Of a stretch of 64,000 nt of DNA, positions 10,756 to 23,399 are shown piece by piece (positions within the stretch are counted from its first letter, which is position 1; each line of letters starts with the position of its first letter). A program made the position numbers and the translations under genes. The stretch is taken from assembly GCF_019059575.1 (NCBI RefSeq), contig NW_024881506.1, forward strand, positions 186,001 to 250,000. The letters are read 5' to 3'. The notes under the pieces are model-generated. The model was not told where the DNA came from and did not search any database. It saw nothing but the letters and a program-made list of their open reading frames with translations. The stretch is from Amphibalanus amphitrite (Eukaryota > Arthropoda > Thecostraca > Balanomorpha > Balanidae).

Positions 10756-13536
10756 CGGCTGTCGGGCCGCTGCTAGCCGCTCCTGGCGGGGTGGCTGGAT
10801 ATGGAACGGCCTGAGGTACCGGCCGGGCTACTGTACCGGTCGGGACACAGGGTCACAGCCCAGAGAGGCCGGAGAGCCACCGCCCGGCACAGTCCGCCGC
10901 GCCAACAGTCTGACACGGCCTGTACTCCGGCGTGGTACCGGGGTACCGGGGTCTCAGTGGTACCGGGGTCTGAGGGTACCGACAGGGCCAGTCTGGTACA
11001 GTCTAATGTCAGTACAGCGCGCCTGGGTACGGCGGTGGTGCGGGTAACTCGCCGCGGCCGGCCGGCGGCTGGCGAGCGGCCGACCAGCGCGCTCCGTGCC
11101 TCACGAGCCGCGCGCTGAGACCGGACTCCGGTGAGGACTCCCTTCCCGACCTGCGAGGCCGGATCGGTTCATCGGTCAGTGGTGGTGCTTCGACCGGCGC
11201 AACTTGCCAGGTTCGGCGCCGGGGAGGCTCTGGAGGAGGTGACTACGGTGAAGCTGCAGTGAGGAGAGTACTAGGAAGTAGTGTGGATGGTTTGGGAGTC
11301 GCAGCGCCGCTGACTGTGGACTGCCGGCCGGTCTCCGCCTATTGTGATATCGGGAGCGGGGTACGGGAGGTCGGCCGTGGCTGACGGACGCCCCGGCGGG
11401 TGTGGTGTGGAGAGAGAGGGTTGGGTAGAGCGGCCAGTGTCGGAGGGGAGAGAGTCGTCCCGGGAGCCTTGTCCGTGTGAGTGCTGAGCTGTGGGCAGGG
11501 TACGATCACAGAGGGGTGGGCTGCCCTCCTCTGAAACTCTGCACCCGTGTCAGTGTGACGTATTTCACCGAGAGCATTTAGATCATGAAGTGTATGAAAG
11601 TTGACGCTGAGAGCGATACTATTTACCTCTGCCCTGAATAGCTGAGCTCTGCGAAACTGATTGTGCTGGGAAGACGTTTTGGTAGGATGCGTATAGTGTC
11701 TGACCCGTGTTTGTAGTATGTTTAGAGTGATTGGTCCGTGTATAATTTAGGATTCATAGTGTGTGATTGCGCTGCTGCGGTCGCCGCAGCCCGGTACAAC
11801 TGTGTGCGCCGTCTGTCTTGCTGCCTTACGATGCCTGAACACGGCGTCCCGCCGTTAATCACCGCCCTCCGATTCCAGTGCAATGTGTGACGTCATTGGA
11901 GCGATGTAGTTCGCGCACTCGCCGCCGCGCCCCGGTGGCGCTGTCGGCGCACCGTGCTAACTGCGATCGCGCCTACTGGAGAAGTGTGCTGCCGGCATTC
12001 TGTTGCATTTTTACGCGTCTTTTCTGTGGCTCGTCGTTGTTAGTGGTGGTCGTGTAGCCGTGTGTGGACGGCGTGGCTTCTTTTCGGCCCGGTTTCTGGG
12101 GTCTGTCGGTCAATGTACAAGTGGTGTGTCTGTGCCGGTGTCGACGCTGTCTGGTTGTCGCTGTGGTCGCCACCGCGCCTCGCTGCGTGCGTTATGAGAT
12201 GGATTTTGTCGAGTCACTCAGAGCGCGCCTATCAGCTGGAGAGGTATTTAGACAGCGGCGCCGGCGTCTTTTACCGGCGTCGAGCCCAGCCCGTGGATAT
12301 GTCGGGGTGTGCGTGCCGAGACGCTCGTTTGCTAGTGTGCCTCGGGGCGAGCCGTGCTGTGCTGTCAGCGACGTACGCTGCCTTGCCTTTTTCGTGTCGC
12401 CATCCTAACCGCCGGCTGGTCAGTCAGGGTTTTGTTCATTTTTATACATGGTTTTGCAGTCAGTCTGTGCGCCGCTTTCCGTTGCTTTGCCAGTGATCTG
12501 TGACGTCAAAAGCACCTGAAGGCCGCCACAAAAATATACATCTTTTAGAAAGACACTATTCACTGATGTTGCGCCGCTTGCCGCTCGAAATAGATTTATG
12601 TTGGACCCGAAGCTTGCATTGCATCGTCCATTTTGATAGATTTTAGGGTCAATGCTGTATTGTGTGCAGGAGGTTCTGATCAGTCCGCATTACGCATAAT
12701 TGGCCGAGCAATGACTGCCCGTGTTTCTCGAGCGAGGGTACTGTAAGTGCTGAGAATGTGAACGTTTTACGTATTGAATACACTGAAGCATCGTTGCTGT
12801 GATTTCCCGCGATTTACATATGCCGTATGCACCTGCCATCTATCGGGAGCTATGAGGTTGCAGGTTGTCCGGTCAGGTCCGTCCTGAACTCTGGGCCGCC
12901 TGAGACTGGGAGGCACTGCATGGCGTGCGTCGCAACTCGCAGGAAACCTTTCATTCTGGTTAGGTTCAGTTTTTTTTGGGGGGGGGGGGGGACGCCGTCG
13001 GCTGTGCTTCTTTGATTGTCACGATAAAGTTGGCAGCGCGCTGTTGGAATGCACATTTCGGCACCCAAAAAGTAAGACAAACACTTCAACAGCACTGAAA
13101 TATATTCAATATATGTAATACATGACTTTCCATATAGGTACAGGACAGTCTGCAAGACTCCTGCGTCTTCTATCCGATGTGCATGACTCCACGACCCTCG
13201 CACAGCGTTGCAAGGCGATAAATATGAGATATAATGTCCCCTGTTAATCACTGGTAATATAGACCTCACGGAGGCCGCACAACACACTTTGGCATATCCA
13301 GCAAATGAAGTAAACAGACCACACAATAAGCACATAAGGCACTTCACAAAACATTCCCATTAACATAAGACATGCTCGCGCAGCCTGAAGGCGCTACTGA
13401 CTCGGAGTGCGCTGCCGCCTGTGTACCACCAAAGAGTGGAGCACAGAAGCGCCCCCTCTGAACAGGACACAGCCGTCCCAATACGGTCAAACAAGGCCAA
13501 CGGGTCGCCGTCCGCCACAGCCGGCCGGCGGCTGCA
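10756..13536. other. Convergent spacer between SPTLC2 and VPS39
   Basis: This holds the 3' ends of two convergent genes. GTACCGGGG repeats occur around 10930-10990 in the likely SPTLC2 3' UTR. There is a T-run followed by a G-run at about 12970-12991. A 50-base segment at 13255-13304 is repeated in the VPS39 intron. Open frames near 12000-12500 lack any recognisable domain, and I do not call a gene here. Confidence 0.5.
13255..13304. repeat. Dispersed duplicate shared with the VPS39 intron
   Basis: About 50 bases including ACCTCACGGAGGCCGCACAA and ACACTTTGGCATAT match 14166-14215 (TCTCACAGAGGCCACACAGC, ACACTTTGGCATAT). One copy is just downstream of the VPS39 stop codon, the other inside its only intron, so a local duplication or a small dispersed repeat is likely. 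Confidence 0.65.
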
Positions 13537-16443
13537 CTAGCACGCCGGCCGCGGCGACTCCGGCTGCCGGCACGCGTAGTGGACGACGTCGCCGCCGGGC
13601 AGCAGCGCGAACGCGCTCTGTGCGGCGAAGCGTCGGCCGCAGGCGGGGCACGTCTGTCCGTCACTGAGGGTGAGTCGGCGACTGCGGTGTCGGCCTCGGC
13701 CGGCGCGCTGCCGCTCCGCCTGCCGCTGGCACAGCGCGCTCTCCAGCTGGTGGCGGCGCAGTGCCGTCTGCCGGCGCGCCACAGAGCTCACCAGGAAGCG
13801 CTCCAGGTCACCGACGCCGAGCGAGGCCGGCAGCAGGCGCAGCGCCTCGACCGGGTCCATCTTATCGCCGTGCTGGTTGAGCAGCTGGATGGCCGCACGT
13901 AAGTCGGGCGGCAGCGGCGCGCACGAGGGCGCCAGCACCCCGAGCAGCTTGGGACTGATCTCGGTGGCCAGCTGAGCCAGCAGCGTCAGGTACACCTGAG
14001 CGGGCGGGTGGGGACGGGGGCAGCGTCAGGTACAGGGGACCCAGGGGGAGGCACGGAGGGCAGCAGCGTAAGGTGCAGCGGACCGGGACCGGTAGAAGGG
14101 GGACGGGGCACAGCGTCAGGTACTTACAACGAACCGGGGGACGGGACAGTAGAGTCAGGTTCACACTGGCGATATAAGTCTCACAGAGGCCACACAGCAC
14201 ACTTTGGCATATTCTTAGATCCAGCAATTTGCTCTGGCAACTCCCCTCCCTTAACACAGCGGACGGGCGCGTCAGACTAGCCGCCGCCGGTGGCCGCCGC
14301 GGTCACCCACCTGATCGTCAGCGGGCCGGCGGCCGCCGTGGTGGTGCCGGCAGTACTGCAGCGCCTTCCCCGGGTCGCGCAGGATGTGCACGTAGATGGT
14401 GAGCGCCTGCTCGTGGCGGCCCAGTCTGCCCAGCAGGATGGCTCGCTCCTCGAAGAACGCGTCGTGCGGGAAGTGCACCAGGATCTGTTCGGGTATGTAG
14501 TGCTCGGAGCGCGTGAGGAGCTCGACCAGCCGGCGCCGGTAGTGGCCGGCCCGCTCGGCCGTCTCGGCGCTCTCGGCCAGCGCCCGGTACAGGTAGAGCA
14601 GCTCGTTGTGGAACATGGGGTGCGTCTCGTGCCACACGTTGATGACGTGCTCCAGGTACTGGGGCAGCAGCTGGGGCGCCGTGCGCCGCAGGTATTCGCA
14701 CACGCGCGCCCGCGGCAGCGTCTCCACCTCCTGCAGGTCGTCGGTGAAAATGAGCAGGCCCTGGTCGGGGCTCTGGAGCAGCACGGGCCGCGCGAACTCC
14801 TCGATCAGGTCCATGTGCTCGGCGCCCAGGTGCTGCAGGTAGTGGACCAGCCAGTCGGTGCCGTACAGCGCCGACTCGGCCCGGCCGCTGTGCCGCACCA
14901 GCAGCTCCAGCGCCCGGCGGTGCAGCCGCCGCGTCTGGTACAGGATGATCAGCTCGGCCAGCTTGTGGTCCTTTTTGAGCGCGTGCTCCGTCTCCTCCAG
15001 GTGACAGTGGTTGTCCTTGAGCCGCAGCAGCGAGGCCACCAGCGCCGAGTTGGTCTGCAGGTAACACTTGAGCAGCGTGGTGTCGACAATCTGCAGCAGC
15101 TGCGGCCGCGAGCGCACCGTGCCGCTGCCCTCCACGATGGCCCGGTTGCAGACGGTGCTGCTGCTGCTGTCGTCCTTCATCAGCTGGTGGCGCACCTGTA
15201 TGAGGTAGTCGGAGAGCGCCACCAGGCCGTTCTCCAGGTCCCTGCCCTGCAGCTCGGCCAGCCGGCCCGGGTACTCCAGCTGACTCCAGTACTGCTGCGG
15301 CAGAAGGTCCGGGAACAGGCCGATTACGTGAGACGGGTCCGTGTTGAGCTCCAGGAATATCTGCATCGCCTCCTTGAAGTGTTTCTGGGTGAACAGGTCG
15401 AAGGCGTACAGGTTGCGGATGTGCTGCCGCTGCTGGGCCTTCTCGTCGGCGGCGTCGCTGGACAGGTTGGCCAGCTCCAGCGCCAGCTGGAACTGTCTCT
15501 GCTGCACCAGACTGTTGACCTGAGTGCCCACCGCCACGGCCCGCAGCAGCCAGAGGTGAGACGCAGACGCCAGCACCATCTGGCCGGCGCCGGTGCGCGC
15601 CATGAACCGCGGCGCCTCCCAGCTGATGGTCTGGATGTGTCGGCGCGGCTCCACCGTCTGCACCTCCACGTGGGCGGCGCACAGTGCCACCAGGTACGGC
15701 GCGTCGTACAGCAGCGCGTGTGGCACCTTGGACCAGGTGACGGGCAGCTTCTGCGTGGGGTTGCCGTCGCGGTCTATGAAGATGGTCTGCTGGTCCCGCA
15801 CCAGCGCCAGTCGGCCCTCGCCCAGGTGGGCGATGGTCGGCTCACCGGATTTGCCCGTGGGAAACAGCTCACGCTCCTCGCCAGACAGCTTGAGCAGGAA
15901 ATAGTCGCTGCGCAGCCCGACGCAGATGGCATTGCCGTTCCAGGCCAGTGCTCGCGGTACGTCCGGAACAGCCAGGTCTGCCATCAGCTCGTGGAACTCG
16001 CGATTCTTCCAGTAGTACAGCTGCAGCTTCCGCTTGACAGCCACACAGAGTCGTACCACCAGCGACTGGTCGCCAGTCAGGCTGGTCTGCCGCTGTATGT
16101 CCACTTTGAACATGGATGCTCCTTTGGATCTGGGTATTGAGGTTAACAGGTTAAAGTTGAATGACCCCAGGTCATGTGCAGTTACCAGATTATCTGACAG
16201 ACATATCAGGGTCTGATATTCTGGCAGCACCTCCACCTGTAGCACGGCCTTTTTGGAGAAATTCTTGTTCGACCTGAGCAACTGAACATCGCAGCGGCAC
16301 GGCTTGGCGCTGGGCTTGAGCGCGTAGAGCAGCAGGTGGCCCTGTTTAGTGCCCACTGCCACCTTGTCATCAAATGTTGCAATTGATTCAATTTGCAGGG
16401 GAAGCTTCTCCAGAATTGGTATACACTCATATGCTTCATGCAT
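13537..16443 (-). CDS. VPS39: VPS39 (Vam6/TLP), HOPS complex subunit, complete
   Basis: A late-endosome/lysosome tethering subunit of HOPS that binds Rab7-type GTPases. Coding exons on the minus strand are 16443-14311 (711 codons) and 13995-13537, with GTGGGT donor, CTCAG acceptor and phase 0 between them; 863 aa in total, against about 875-886 in human. The N-terminus MHEAYECIPILEKLPLQIES and VGTKQGHLLLY are the opening of the citron-homology (CNH) beta-propeller (about residues 12-280). NKNFSKK, CVAVKRKLQLYYW, REFHEL and ELFPTGK are further family landmarks. The clathrin-repeat region follows (NLYAFDLF, DPSHVIGLFPDLLP, LLQIVDTTLLKCYLQTN, NHCHLEE, ERAILLGRLGRHEQAL). The C-terminal CPAC...HYAC (about residues 825-852) is the zinc-binding Vps39 end. 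The start is the first ATG in frame and aligns with the human start. Only one intron remains, unlike its neighbours. Confidence 0.95.
13981..14130 (-). repeat. Degenerate copies of the VPS39 acceptor/exon-2 start
   Basis: Exon 2 begins GTGTACCTGACGCTG (minus strand). The string GTACCTGACGCTG or a near variant recurs in the intron at about 14021-14034, 14051-14065 and 14111-14123. The spacers are G/C-rich on both strands. This is an older, decayed version of the junction arrays seen in the other genes. Confidence 0.65.
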
Positions 16444-16675
16444 TTTTGACTTCCGTTTTCACGTATTCACTTCTGGAGAAAATATCATTGAGATTTATAC
16501 ACTAATGTCTAATTATGACATCCAATGTGGACAGTCATTTTCGAGGTGGTAATGAACCTGTTCCCTCCACAGCGCTCCATAGACCCACACAAACAACGCC
16601 AATATAAAAACCAAGGCATATAAAAACACCCATAGACCTTCGATCTTTGTTTATAGATCGATAGATGTCCTCAAA

Positions 16676-19159
16676 TTGTTGGTCTGTGACAGAGAGGTTA
16701 TTATCGTGGGAGACTTCAACCTCCCAGATATCAACTGGAATAATGCGACATCCATCTCTCTCCACAGGGAATCTTCCTTATCTGGGTCTTTCTTAGAGCT
16801 TTTCAGGAGTTGTGGCCTGATACAGTGGGTCACGCAACCTACGTACCCTAGATCAGGGAACACGCTGGATCTTCTTCTCACCACTGACCATGATCGTATC
16901 GGCGACGTGTGCACTGAAGCTCCGCTGCCAGCCTGTGACCACTGTCCAGTCCTGTTTGACTATGTATTTGAAACAGGTGGTGAGCTGGAAGAGACCGTCC
17001 CCAACAACCGTCTAGCATGGCACAAGGGTAACTACACGGCGATCTCGGAAGTACTATCGCTTGTTGACTGGGATTTTGAGTTTGCCTACCTTAACGTAAC
17101 TTCCTCATATGATAAATTTGTTGAGATTGTCAGTGATGTAGTTAAGGAACATGTACCTGTCAAGACCCTCCGGCCCAGGAGTGCTGTGCCATGGAAGGTA
17201 ACGCCCCCAGGGAGTCTGATACGGGACCGGCAGCACGCTTGGCAGGCCTACAAGAATATCCGCAGACAGAGTGGTAGGCGCTCTAACGATGCTCTTGAAG
17301 CGTATTCAAAGTTTTGCAGCCTGAACCGCCAATGCAGATCGTTTGCCGTGTCTTCCCAGGCCAGGTATGAAGCAGGGCTGATTGATGCGTGGAGAGACAA
17401 CCCTAAACTTTTTCATGCCTATGTCAGATCCAAGAAGACTGCCCCTGCCACTGTGGGCCCGCTTAGGCTCCCAGGTGGCCAGGTGAGTGGTGATCCCAAG
17501 AAAATGAGTGAGTGTCTGGCCTCCTCCTTTTCATCGGTGTTCTGCCAGTCTACCCCGACTCACCAGGAGCCCCACCAGTTGTCTGACGCATTCATTGACA
17601 GGCTGGAGTTCTCCATTGGCGACGTGCATGCACTGCTCCGTGGCTTGGACGGGAACTCAGCTATGGGCCCGGACCTAATACATCCCCTACTTCTGAATAA
17701 GTGTGCTAACGCATTGGCTTACCCCTTGTACGTCATATTCTCACGTTCACTGTCTGAAGGTTGTGTTCCCATGATGTGGAAAAAGTCACTGGTTGTACCT
17801 ATTTTTAAAAAAGGCAGCAGATATGATCCACTGAATTACAGGCCCATCAGCCTAACCTCAGTGTCTTGCAAGGCCATGGAAAGACTAATATGTGCCCATG
17901 TCCACAGCTACCTGGAGGAACACTCTGTCTTGTCTGATCACCAGTTTGGATTCCGCCCGGGGCGCTCCACCGTTGACCAGTTGCTGCTGGTGTACAATGA
18001 TGTTTCACAGGCACTGGATGATGGTAGCACAGTTGATGTAATCCTGTTTGACTACAGCAAGGCCTTTGATGTTGTGAACCACAGCATACTATTGACCAAA
18101 CTTCGCCTCATCGGGATTGATGGCTCGCTGCTTGACTGGATCTCATCGTTTCTCTCTCACAGAACGTTACAGGTCGGCGTGATGGACATACTGAGTAGCT
18201 CTAAGGCTGTATTAAGTGGTGTCCCTCAGGGATCGGTCCTCGGCCCTCTCCTTTTTCTTGTGTATATCAACCACATAGCCTCTCAACTGTCTTGTAAGCA
18301 TAAGGTGTTCGCTGATGACTTAAAAATTTATGCATGTACTAGCAGGTTGACTGACGCAGACGATACCAACCCTGTGCAGTCATTGCAATCTGATGTGGAC
18401 GTTCTAGTGCGCACTTCTGAATCCTGGGGACTGCATCTAAACGCCAGTAAATGCGCCGTGCTAAGATTCTCCAGATCCTCCCGGAATCTAGAACAGGTGC
18501 CCCCCACCCCCTATGTCCTTAATGGGAACCCGCTTCCCTTTGTCAGCTCACATCCTGACTTAGGGGTTACAGTGGACATATCCTTGAAGTTCCACCTACA
18601 CATTGAATCCGTCGCTCACAAAGCCTCAGGACTCTGCCACAGCTTCCTCAAATCCACAGTGTGTCGCAATCCTGATTTTATGACATTCCTTTTCAAGACC
18701 CACGTCAGACCAGTTATTGAATATGGTTCGTGTCTTTGGAACACAGGCTACGTGGAGGATGCTCGGAAACTCGAACGTGTCCAGAGGCAATGGACTAAGC
18801 GCGTGGAGTCACTATCAGACTTAACTTATGCAGAGAGACTGAACAGGCTAGGGCTCTACTCTGTACAGGGAAGGCTGACTAGGGCTGACCTCATCCAGTA
18901 CTGGAAGATTGTGAATGGTCACAGCTGTATAAGTCCAGACTCCATGTTCACTCTAACCGACAGCAGCGTCACCAGAGGTCACAGTCGTAAGATTTATGTG
19001 ACGCGTTCGTGCACTGATGTACGTAAGCGCTTTTTCTCCAAACGATGTGTTAACCTCTGGAACAGCCTCCCTGAATCTGTTGTTACTGCTCCGGACATCC
19101 TGTCCTTCAAGAGGGGTCTTGAGCAGCATATCCCAGACAAACTCGTAGAATATTTGTAA
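16676..19159 (+). mobile_element. Non-LTR retrotransposon (LINE, Jockey/CR1-like), 5' truncated
   Basis: A single 827-codon open frame encodes the end of an apurinic-type endonuclease (GDFNLPDINW, SGNTLDLLLT, DHCPV) followed by a complete reverse transcriptase: NYRPISLTSV, FGFRPGRSTVDQL, FDYSKAFDVVNH, GVPQGSVLGPLLF and the catalytic FADD box. The C-terminus is of the RxNRLGLYSVQGRLTRADL type and ends around WNSLPESV. The endonuclease N-terminus and any ORF1 are missing, so the copy was truncated at insertion. The coding part has no stop or frameshift, which suggests a young insertion. It sits about 230 bases upstream of the VPS39 start codon, head to head with that gene. The exact 5' border was not resolved; the frame is open for some 60 bases further upstream. 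Confidence 0.9.
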
Positions 19160-20957
19160 AATCGCTCGTTATATTGGTATTCTCTGTATGTATTATCGCT
19201 AACATGAAATGTATCTATTGCCTGTCATACTGCAGACACACATTTCCAGTTCTCATTCTTGTGATCTACGTTGCCAAACTGGAACAACTGTATAGCATGT
19301 TTTGAACTGGCGTGTCTTGTGAGACAGGGTTCCTATCCTTCCTTACCAGCCCTTTTTCCTAAGACTACCAAGCGAAGGGAACCCAACCAGGTAAGTGAAC
19401 CAGGTAAGTTTTCACAAGACCAACACAAGACGATCGTCGTATTATGGCCTTGGACAAGGATATATACACCTTTCATTACGTCACGAACAGCCTAGCATTC
19501 CAAGAAGTTGATAGCTTGTGAGTGAAGGGTGTAAAATCAAAGATAAATTATCGGTAGTCAATTTCACATAAATTATTTCGTTCTGTTAATGAAGTTATGC
19601 AAGACTGGCCTAAATAATGGCATTTTACTTCAGTGCTAGCCAGTAGCCATGCTCGAAATGAAAGACGTCATCAAAATGTTATATTCCTTTCGGCTAATTT
19701 TTACAACGCAGTCCCTATTTACCGCCACCTTGCCGCGTTGTCCTCCTGTGTTGGAAGTTGGGGTTGGATGTTGGGTTTTTATTTTAAAGTTGTTATTGGA
19801 TGGTGTCAGGTAGGTATATGGCGAATTATTTATATATTCAATTAGCATCAAAGCATTGTCATCAATCATTGGGCTGACTGGGTTTAAAGTGATTGCTCTT
19901 TATCATCTTGTATCATTGAAATTTGAAAGGCGCCCTTTCAAGTTTCAAGCAATCCAATTATCAGACCTCAGCCTATTTATAAAAACCCAAATTTATAAAA
20001 TAAAAAATAAAAATAAATAAAGATGCATGCTCACTGAGTCATTTCTGACCTTATCCGGATGTGGGCCCTGAATAGACCCGGTCTACCCAAGCCCACTAGT
20101 AAAACCTAAACCTAAACCTAAAAAACCTGACCTGTGCTCTGAGTTGCCTCAGCCTCCTTTCTTCAAATGAAGATGAGTTAGCTGCCATGCTCAGTGGGCC
20201 AATTATTTTGAATGTAAGAGTGACAGGTGCTACTATGGCCCCACCAATCCTGCTTTGATTTAAAATGTCCCATCAGTGTGAAAAAGCCGCGCAGTTCACA
20301 GGGGTTACTTTCTGGCATTAGTAGAGCAGACGTCACACGAGGGTTTTCCAACCGAGGAGAGGTGCTGTAGGTTTGTGGGTTGTAGGGTAGGTTTGTAGGT
20401 TAGGTTAGGTTTGTGCCATAGGGTTAATATAAGAATTCTGAAATTATCAGTAGGGTAGTAGAGTTTGGGCCCTACCTGGTCAAGCCTAAACAAAACAACA
20501 CCCATGATGCAGTTCATAAGTAAGAGGCCAAGAATAGCTTGAGCTAGCAATCAGGTTCCCTGTTATGGGAAAATGGGGAGTATATTGAAAAAACAATGCT
20601 TCTTTCACTTTGGATTGTCTAGCTAAAGCACATCTCTCTGCATCCTTTAGTGTCTTGATTGGTATGGCAGCTAAATTGATATGTTTTATGCATTACAAAC
20701 AATCAGACCTGATCTTGCCAAACTTTAAACCTACATAAGACTAACTTACAACTCACTTAATTAGACAAATGCCTCTGGCTTTTGCAGTGCAGTGGAACAG
20801 GCATTTTTCTCAACTGTCAAAGACAGCAGATTGTGGTTATTGATGTCATATTTGTCAAGTGGGTAACCTGAATGTATCTTGCAGGTAACCTGGGCTAACG
20901 TGTAAGCATCTTCCAGTGAGTTGCTACCTACCACGGTGACAGTGATAAGTAGATATA
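19160..20957. other. AT-rich spacer after the LINE
   Basis: The first part is probably LINE 3' UTR. The rest is AT-rich spacer with short A-rich runs (about 19980-20020), an AACCTA tract (20104-20126) and a GGTTAGGTTAGG tract (20397-20412). No gene is recognised. Confidence 0.5.
20104..20412. repeat. Short interstitial telomere-like tracts
   Basis: CCTAAACCTAAACCTAAA occurs near 20108-20126 and GTTAGGTTAGG near 20399-20412. Similar TAGGTTAGG/CCTAACCTAA tracts occur on the far side of the adjacent transposon at 25855-25872 and 25965-26000. Arthropod telomeres are usually TTAGG repeats, but these tracts are only two to four units long. Confidence 0.35.
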
Positions 20958-21189
20958 CAGGGTGTCTCAAAAGTTTGTTTACACATTTCCCATGTCAATA
21001 AAGCATATAAGAACCGGCCAAAAATCTAAGGTTTTGGTGTCCGTGTGTACACTAGACAAATATGCATGCTTTGACAACTGATTCGGGAGGTTGGAAACCA
21101 AACCCTTTGCTGTATCTCCAAAAATATTTGCCCATACCGATTTTCGTCACTCCGTCAGCTGCCGGAGGCTGATAAAAGGTTACCAGCTT

Positions 21190-21362
21190 TCAAGCTCTTG
21201 TAGGGTAGGGTGTTCCATTTTGAAAAAGTTTCTAGGATCCGTCGGGCCGGGTCAGAATTCTTGTCGATACCATGACACAATGTTGTGTGCAAAATTTCAT
21301 TCTGATCGGATAAATTTATCCCGTCCCGCAAAGCGGCCAAAGTTTTCCCTATGTTTACTATA
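21190..21362 (+). repeat. Left arm of an internal inverted repeat
   Basis: This arm (containing GGGCCGGGTCAGAATTCTTG and CCGTCCCGCAAAGCGG) is matched in reverse complement by 22890-22943 (CCGCTTTGCGGGACGGG) continued at 24567-24680 (CAAGAATTCCGACCCGGCCC). The right arm is split by two later TTAA-type insertions. Confidence 0.8.
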
Positions 21363-22943
21363 AGGGGATGGGCGATAACACGGATTCTCCCACTCAGTTC
21401 ACATTTTTTGCTCAATACGCACTGGCAGTCACTAAATAAGAACAGCAAAGGAGAGAAACACATCAGAGTGGAATAGGCATTAGTGAAAATAGCATATCGG
21501 TACATATTAAAAGACGAAGTCCACCACGCGAGCCATCCTAAACCAATCTCCCGCCCGGATGCAACGCCCAGTGTAGTTAGGCTCCTCGACCTGAAGGAAG
21601 TGCTGTCACTGTTCCTTGCCGTGCGCGATGGCGCTAAAAATTTGCCGCTGATGAGGGCAGCAGTGCAGCACCCGGCTCCTGCAAAGTCGTTTACCACCCG
21701 TATATGTGTCGGTCGCCGACGACCAGTGGTCAAGTCGTCATTGTACGACCCTTCGGCCGGGTCCACTTTGAGGAAATCGTGACTGGCCCCGAGGGCGGTG
21801 CCGAGACCAACATATGCAAAGGACGCCAGCGAGCGCTGCTCCACTGCGTCGAGGGCGACGTCGACGCGGGAGGGTTCTTCTATCTTAGCCGCTGCCGCAT
21901 GGAGGTGGCAGTCGCCTGCTTTTCCTCGACCACCGTCCCGACGCCGAAGGAGACCGATGGCCTTGAGACCTTGCCTATCACCTTTCCCGGTTACCTTCCG
22001 ATATCCGTGTGGTAAGCGGCGAGGGCCTTTGAGGAGGGCGATGTCAGTTCCCCATGCTGAGGTCGATCAATGGGCAGACAGTCACGATGCTACTCTTGTG
22101 ACGATTAAGGTGGTGAACTGGACCATCGTCCTCTTCTCGTGCTCGGTGAGCGCGAGCTGGCAGAAGAGAATGAATGATCTTGAGTGTGTTCATCACCTTT
22201 GCAATCCAACGACCACGTTGTAAGGCAACCGGTTCCCCGGTTCCGGATGCTGGCCTCAAAATCACAGTCCATCACGACGATGGTGAACTGCACCACATCG
22301 CGGCAGTCATCCCGGGGCCGCTGCTTCATCAGCAACGCACATCAGGTGACAATCATCTTGTCGGCGAAATCGATTAAGTAATTGAGCGGTTTGAACGACA
22401 CTCGTTCCGTGAGCTGCCACCACTTTACAAACCGCTTGAACGACGGGATCTCGGGAGCCCGGGGCCGGAAGACGGATGGTGTGTGCCAAGTGAAAGAGGC
22501 GCCCTGCACTTGCTCGTTCGTAAGGGACTGTTTCATCCAGCAAGGATTTGCTTTTTCTGGCTGCCAAAACAAGCCACATTTCGGTGATTGAGCGTGTGCC
22601 TCTTGCAGCTACAGCGGGGATCCCAAACATAGGCAAAGCCACAATTAGCGTAATGCATATCGCACCTCCTGGCATTTATAGTGGCTTGTACTGGCACTGG
22701 AGAACAGGAACTGCAACAGGAATTGTGGATTATCGTTCCTGTCTGTGGCTGATAGGAAGACTAGATCTATCATTGAGAAGGCTAGAGAGGACTGGTGCGA
22801 TGAGCAGGCAAGCTCATTGGTAGATAGCCGCTGGCATGACTGGGCAATGTTGAAAGACGAATATTCTCCCTATACTAAAGACTGGTAGGCATAATGGAAA
22901 CTTTGACCGCTTTGCGGGACGGGAAAAAATCATCCGATCTTAA

Positions 22944-23395
22944 AGGAAATAGTTCACTTTTAACATGGGGTTTTGAACTGGAATAGCAGTTTCGTAGCAT
23001 GAGCTGAGACTAGCACAAATCAGGAGCTTTTACGGCTCAACGATCACCCTAGACGAAGATATTCCATTTCTCGTTCCGAAAAGAGTGCCTTGCAGAGGAA
23101 TGCGTGCCTTGCACAGGAATGCAGCCACGTCATCGTCAGCCAATCAGCATGCTGCTTACAGCCAATGCAGTATGCGTAGGTTTGAATTACGCGATATGAT
23201 TGGTCAACGCGTAATAAGCTTCCGCCTCAAACATTATTTTACATAGAATATAGTTCGTCCTATATTAAAATATAGAAAATAATTGTTTTTACAAAAAGGT
23301 TTTACTTTCTTTCATGATCATTTTGAGCATAAAAAATCATAAATCAATAGCAAAATACTAATTTCAGGAAAGTGAACTGTTTCCTTTAACCCGCG
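22944..23395. mobile_element. TTAA-type MITE, family 1 (AGGAAATAGTTCACTTT ends)
   Basis: A 452-bp non-coding element with inverted ends AGGAAATAGTTCACTTT and AAAGTGAACTGTTTCCT, bounded by TTAA at 22940-22943 and 23396-23399. TTAA target duplication fits piggyBac or Kolobok superfamilies; the AGG ends do not decide between them. A related end (AGGGACCATCCCACCTTTAA) starts at 63868. It shares its right-hand TTAA with the next element. Confidence 0.8.
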
Positions 23396-23399
23396 CCCG

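Noticed and set aside
12000..12500. Protein-coding gene between SPTLC2 and VPS39
   Set aside because: Three overlapping frames of 60-144 codons with Cys/Arg/Ser bias, none with a domain or plausible splice pattern.
14318..15682. 454-codon minus-strand frame overlapping VPS39 in another phase
   Set aside because: Ala/Gly/Pro/Arg-rich alternative frame of the same exon; the VPS39 frame matches the known family along its whole length.
14290..16140. 616-codon plus-strand frame opposite VPS39
   Set aside because: It is the antisense shadow of the GC-rich VPS39 coding exon; composition is Val/Leu/Gln/Arg-biased and no domain is visible.
20104..20412. True telomere or subtelomere
   Set aside because: Only two to four TTAGG-like units, broken and in both orientations, inside a gene-bearing region.
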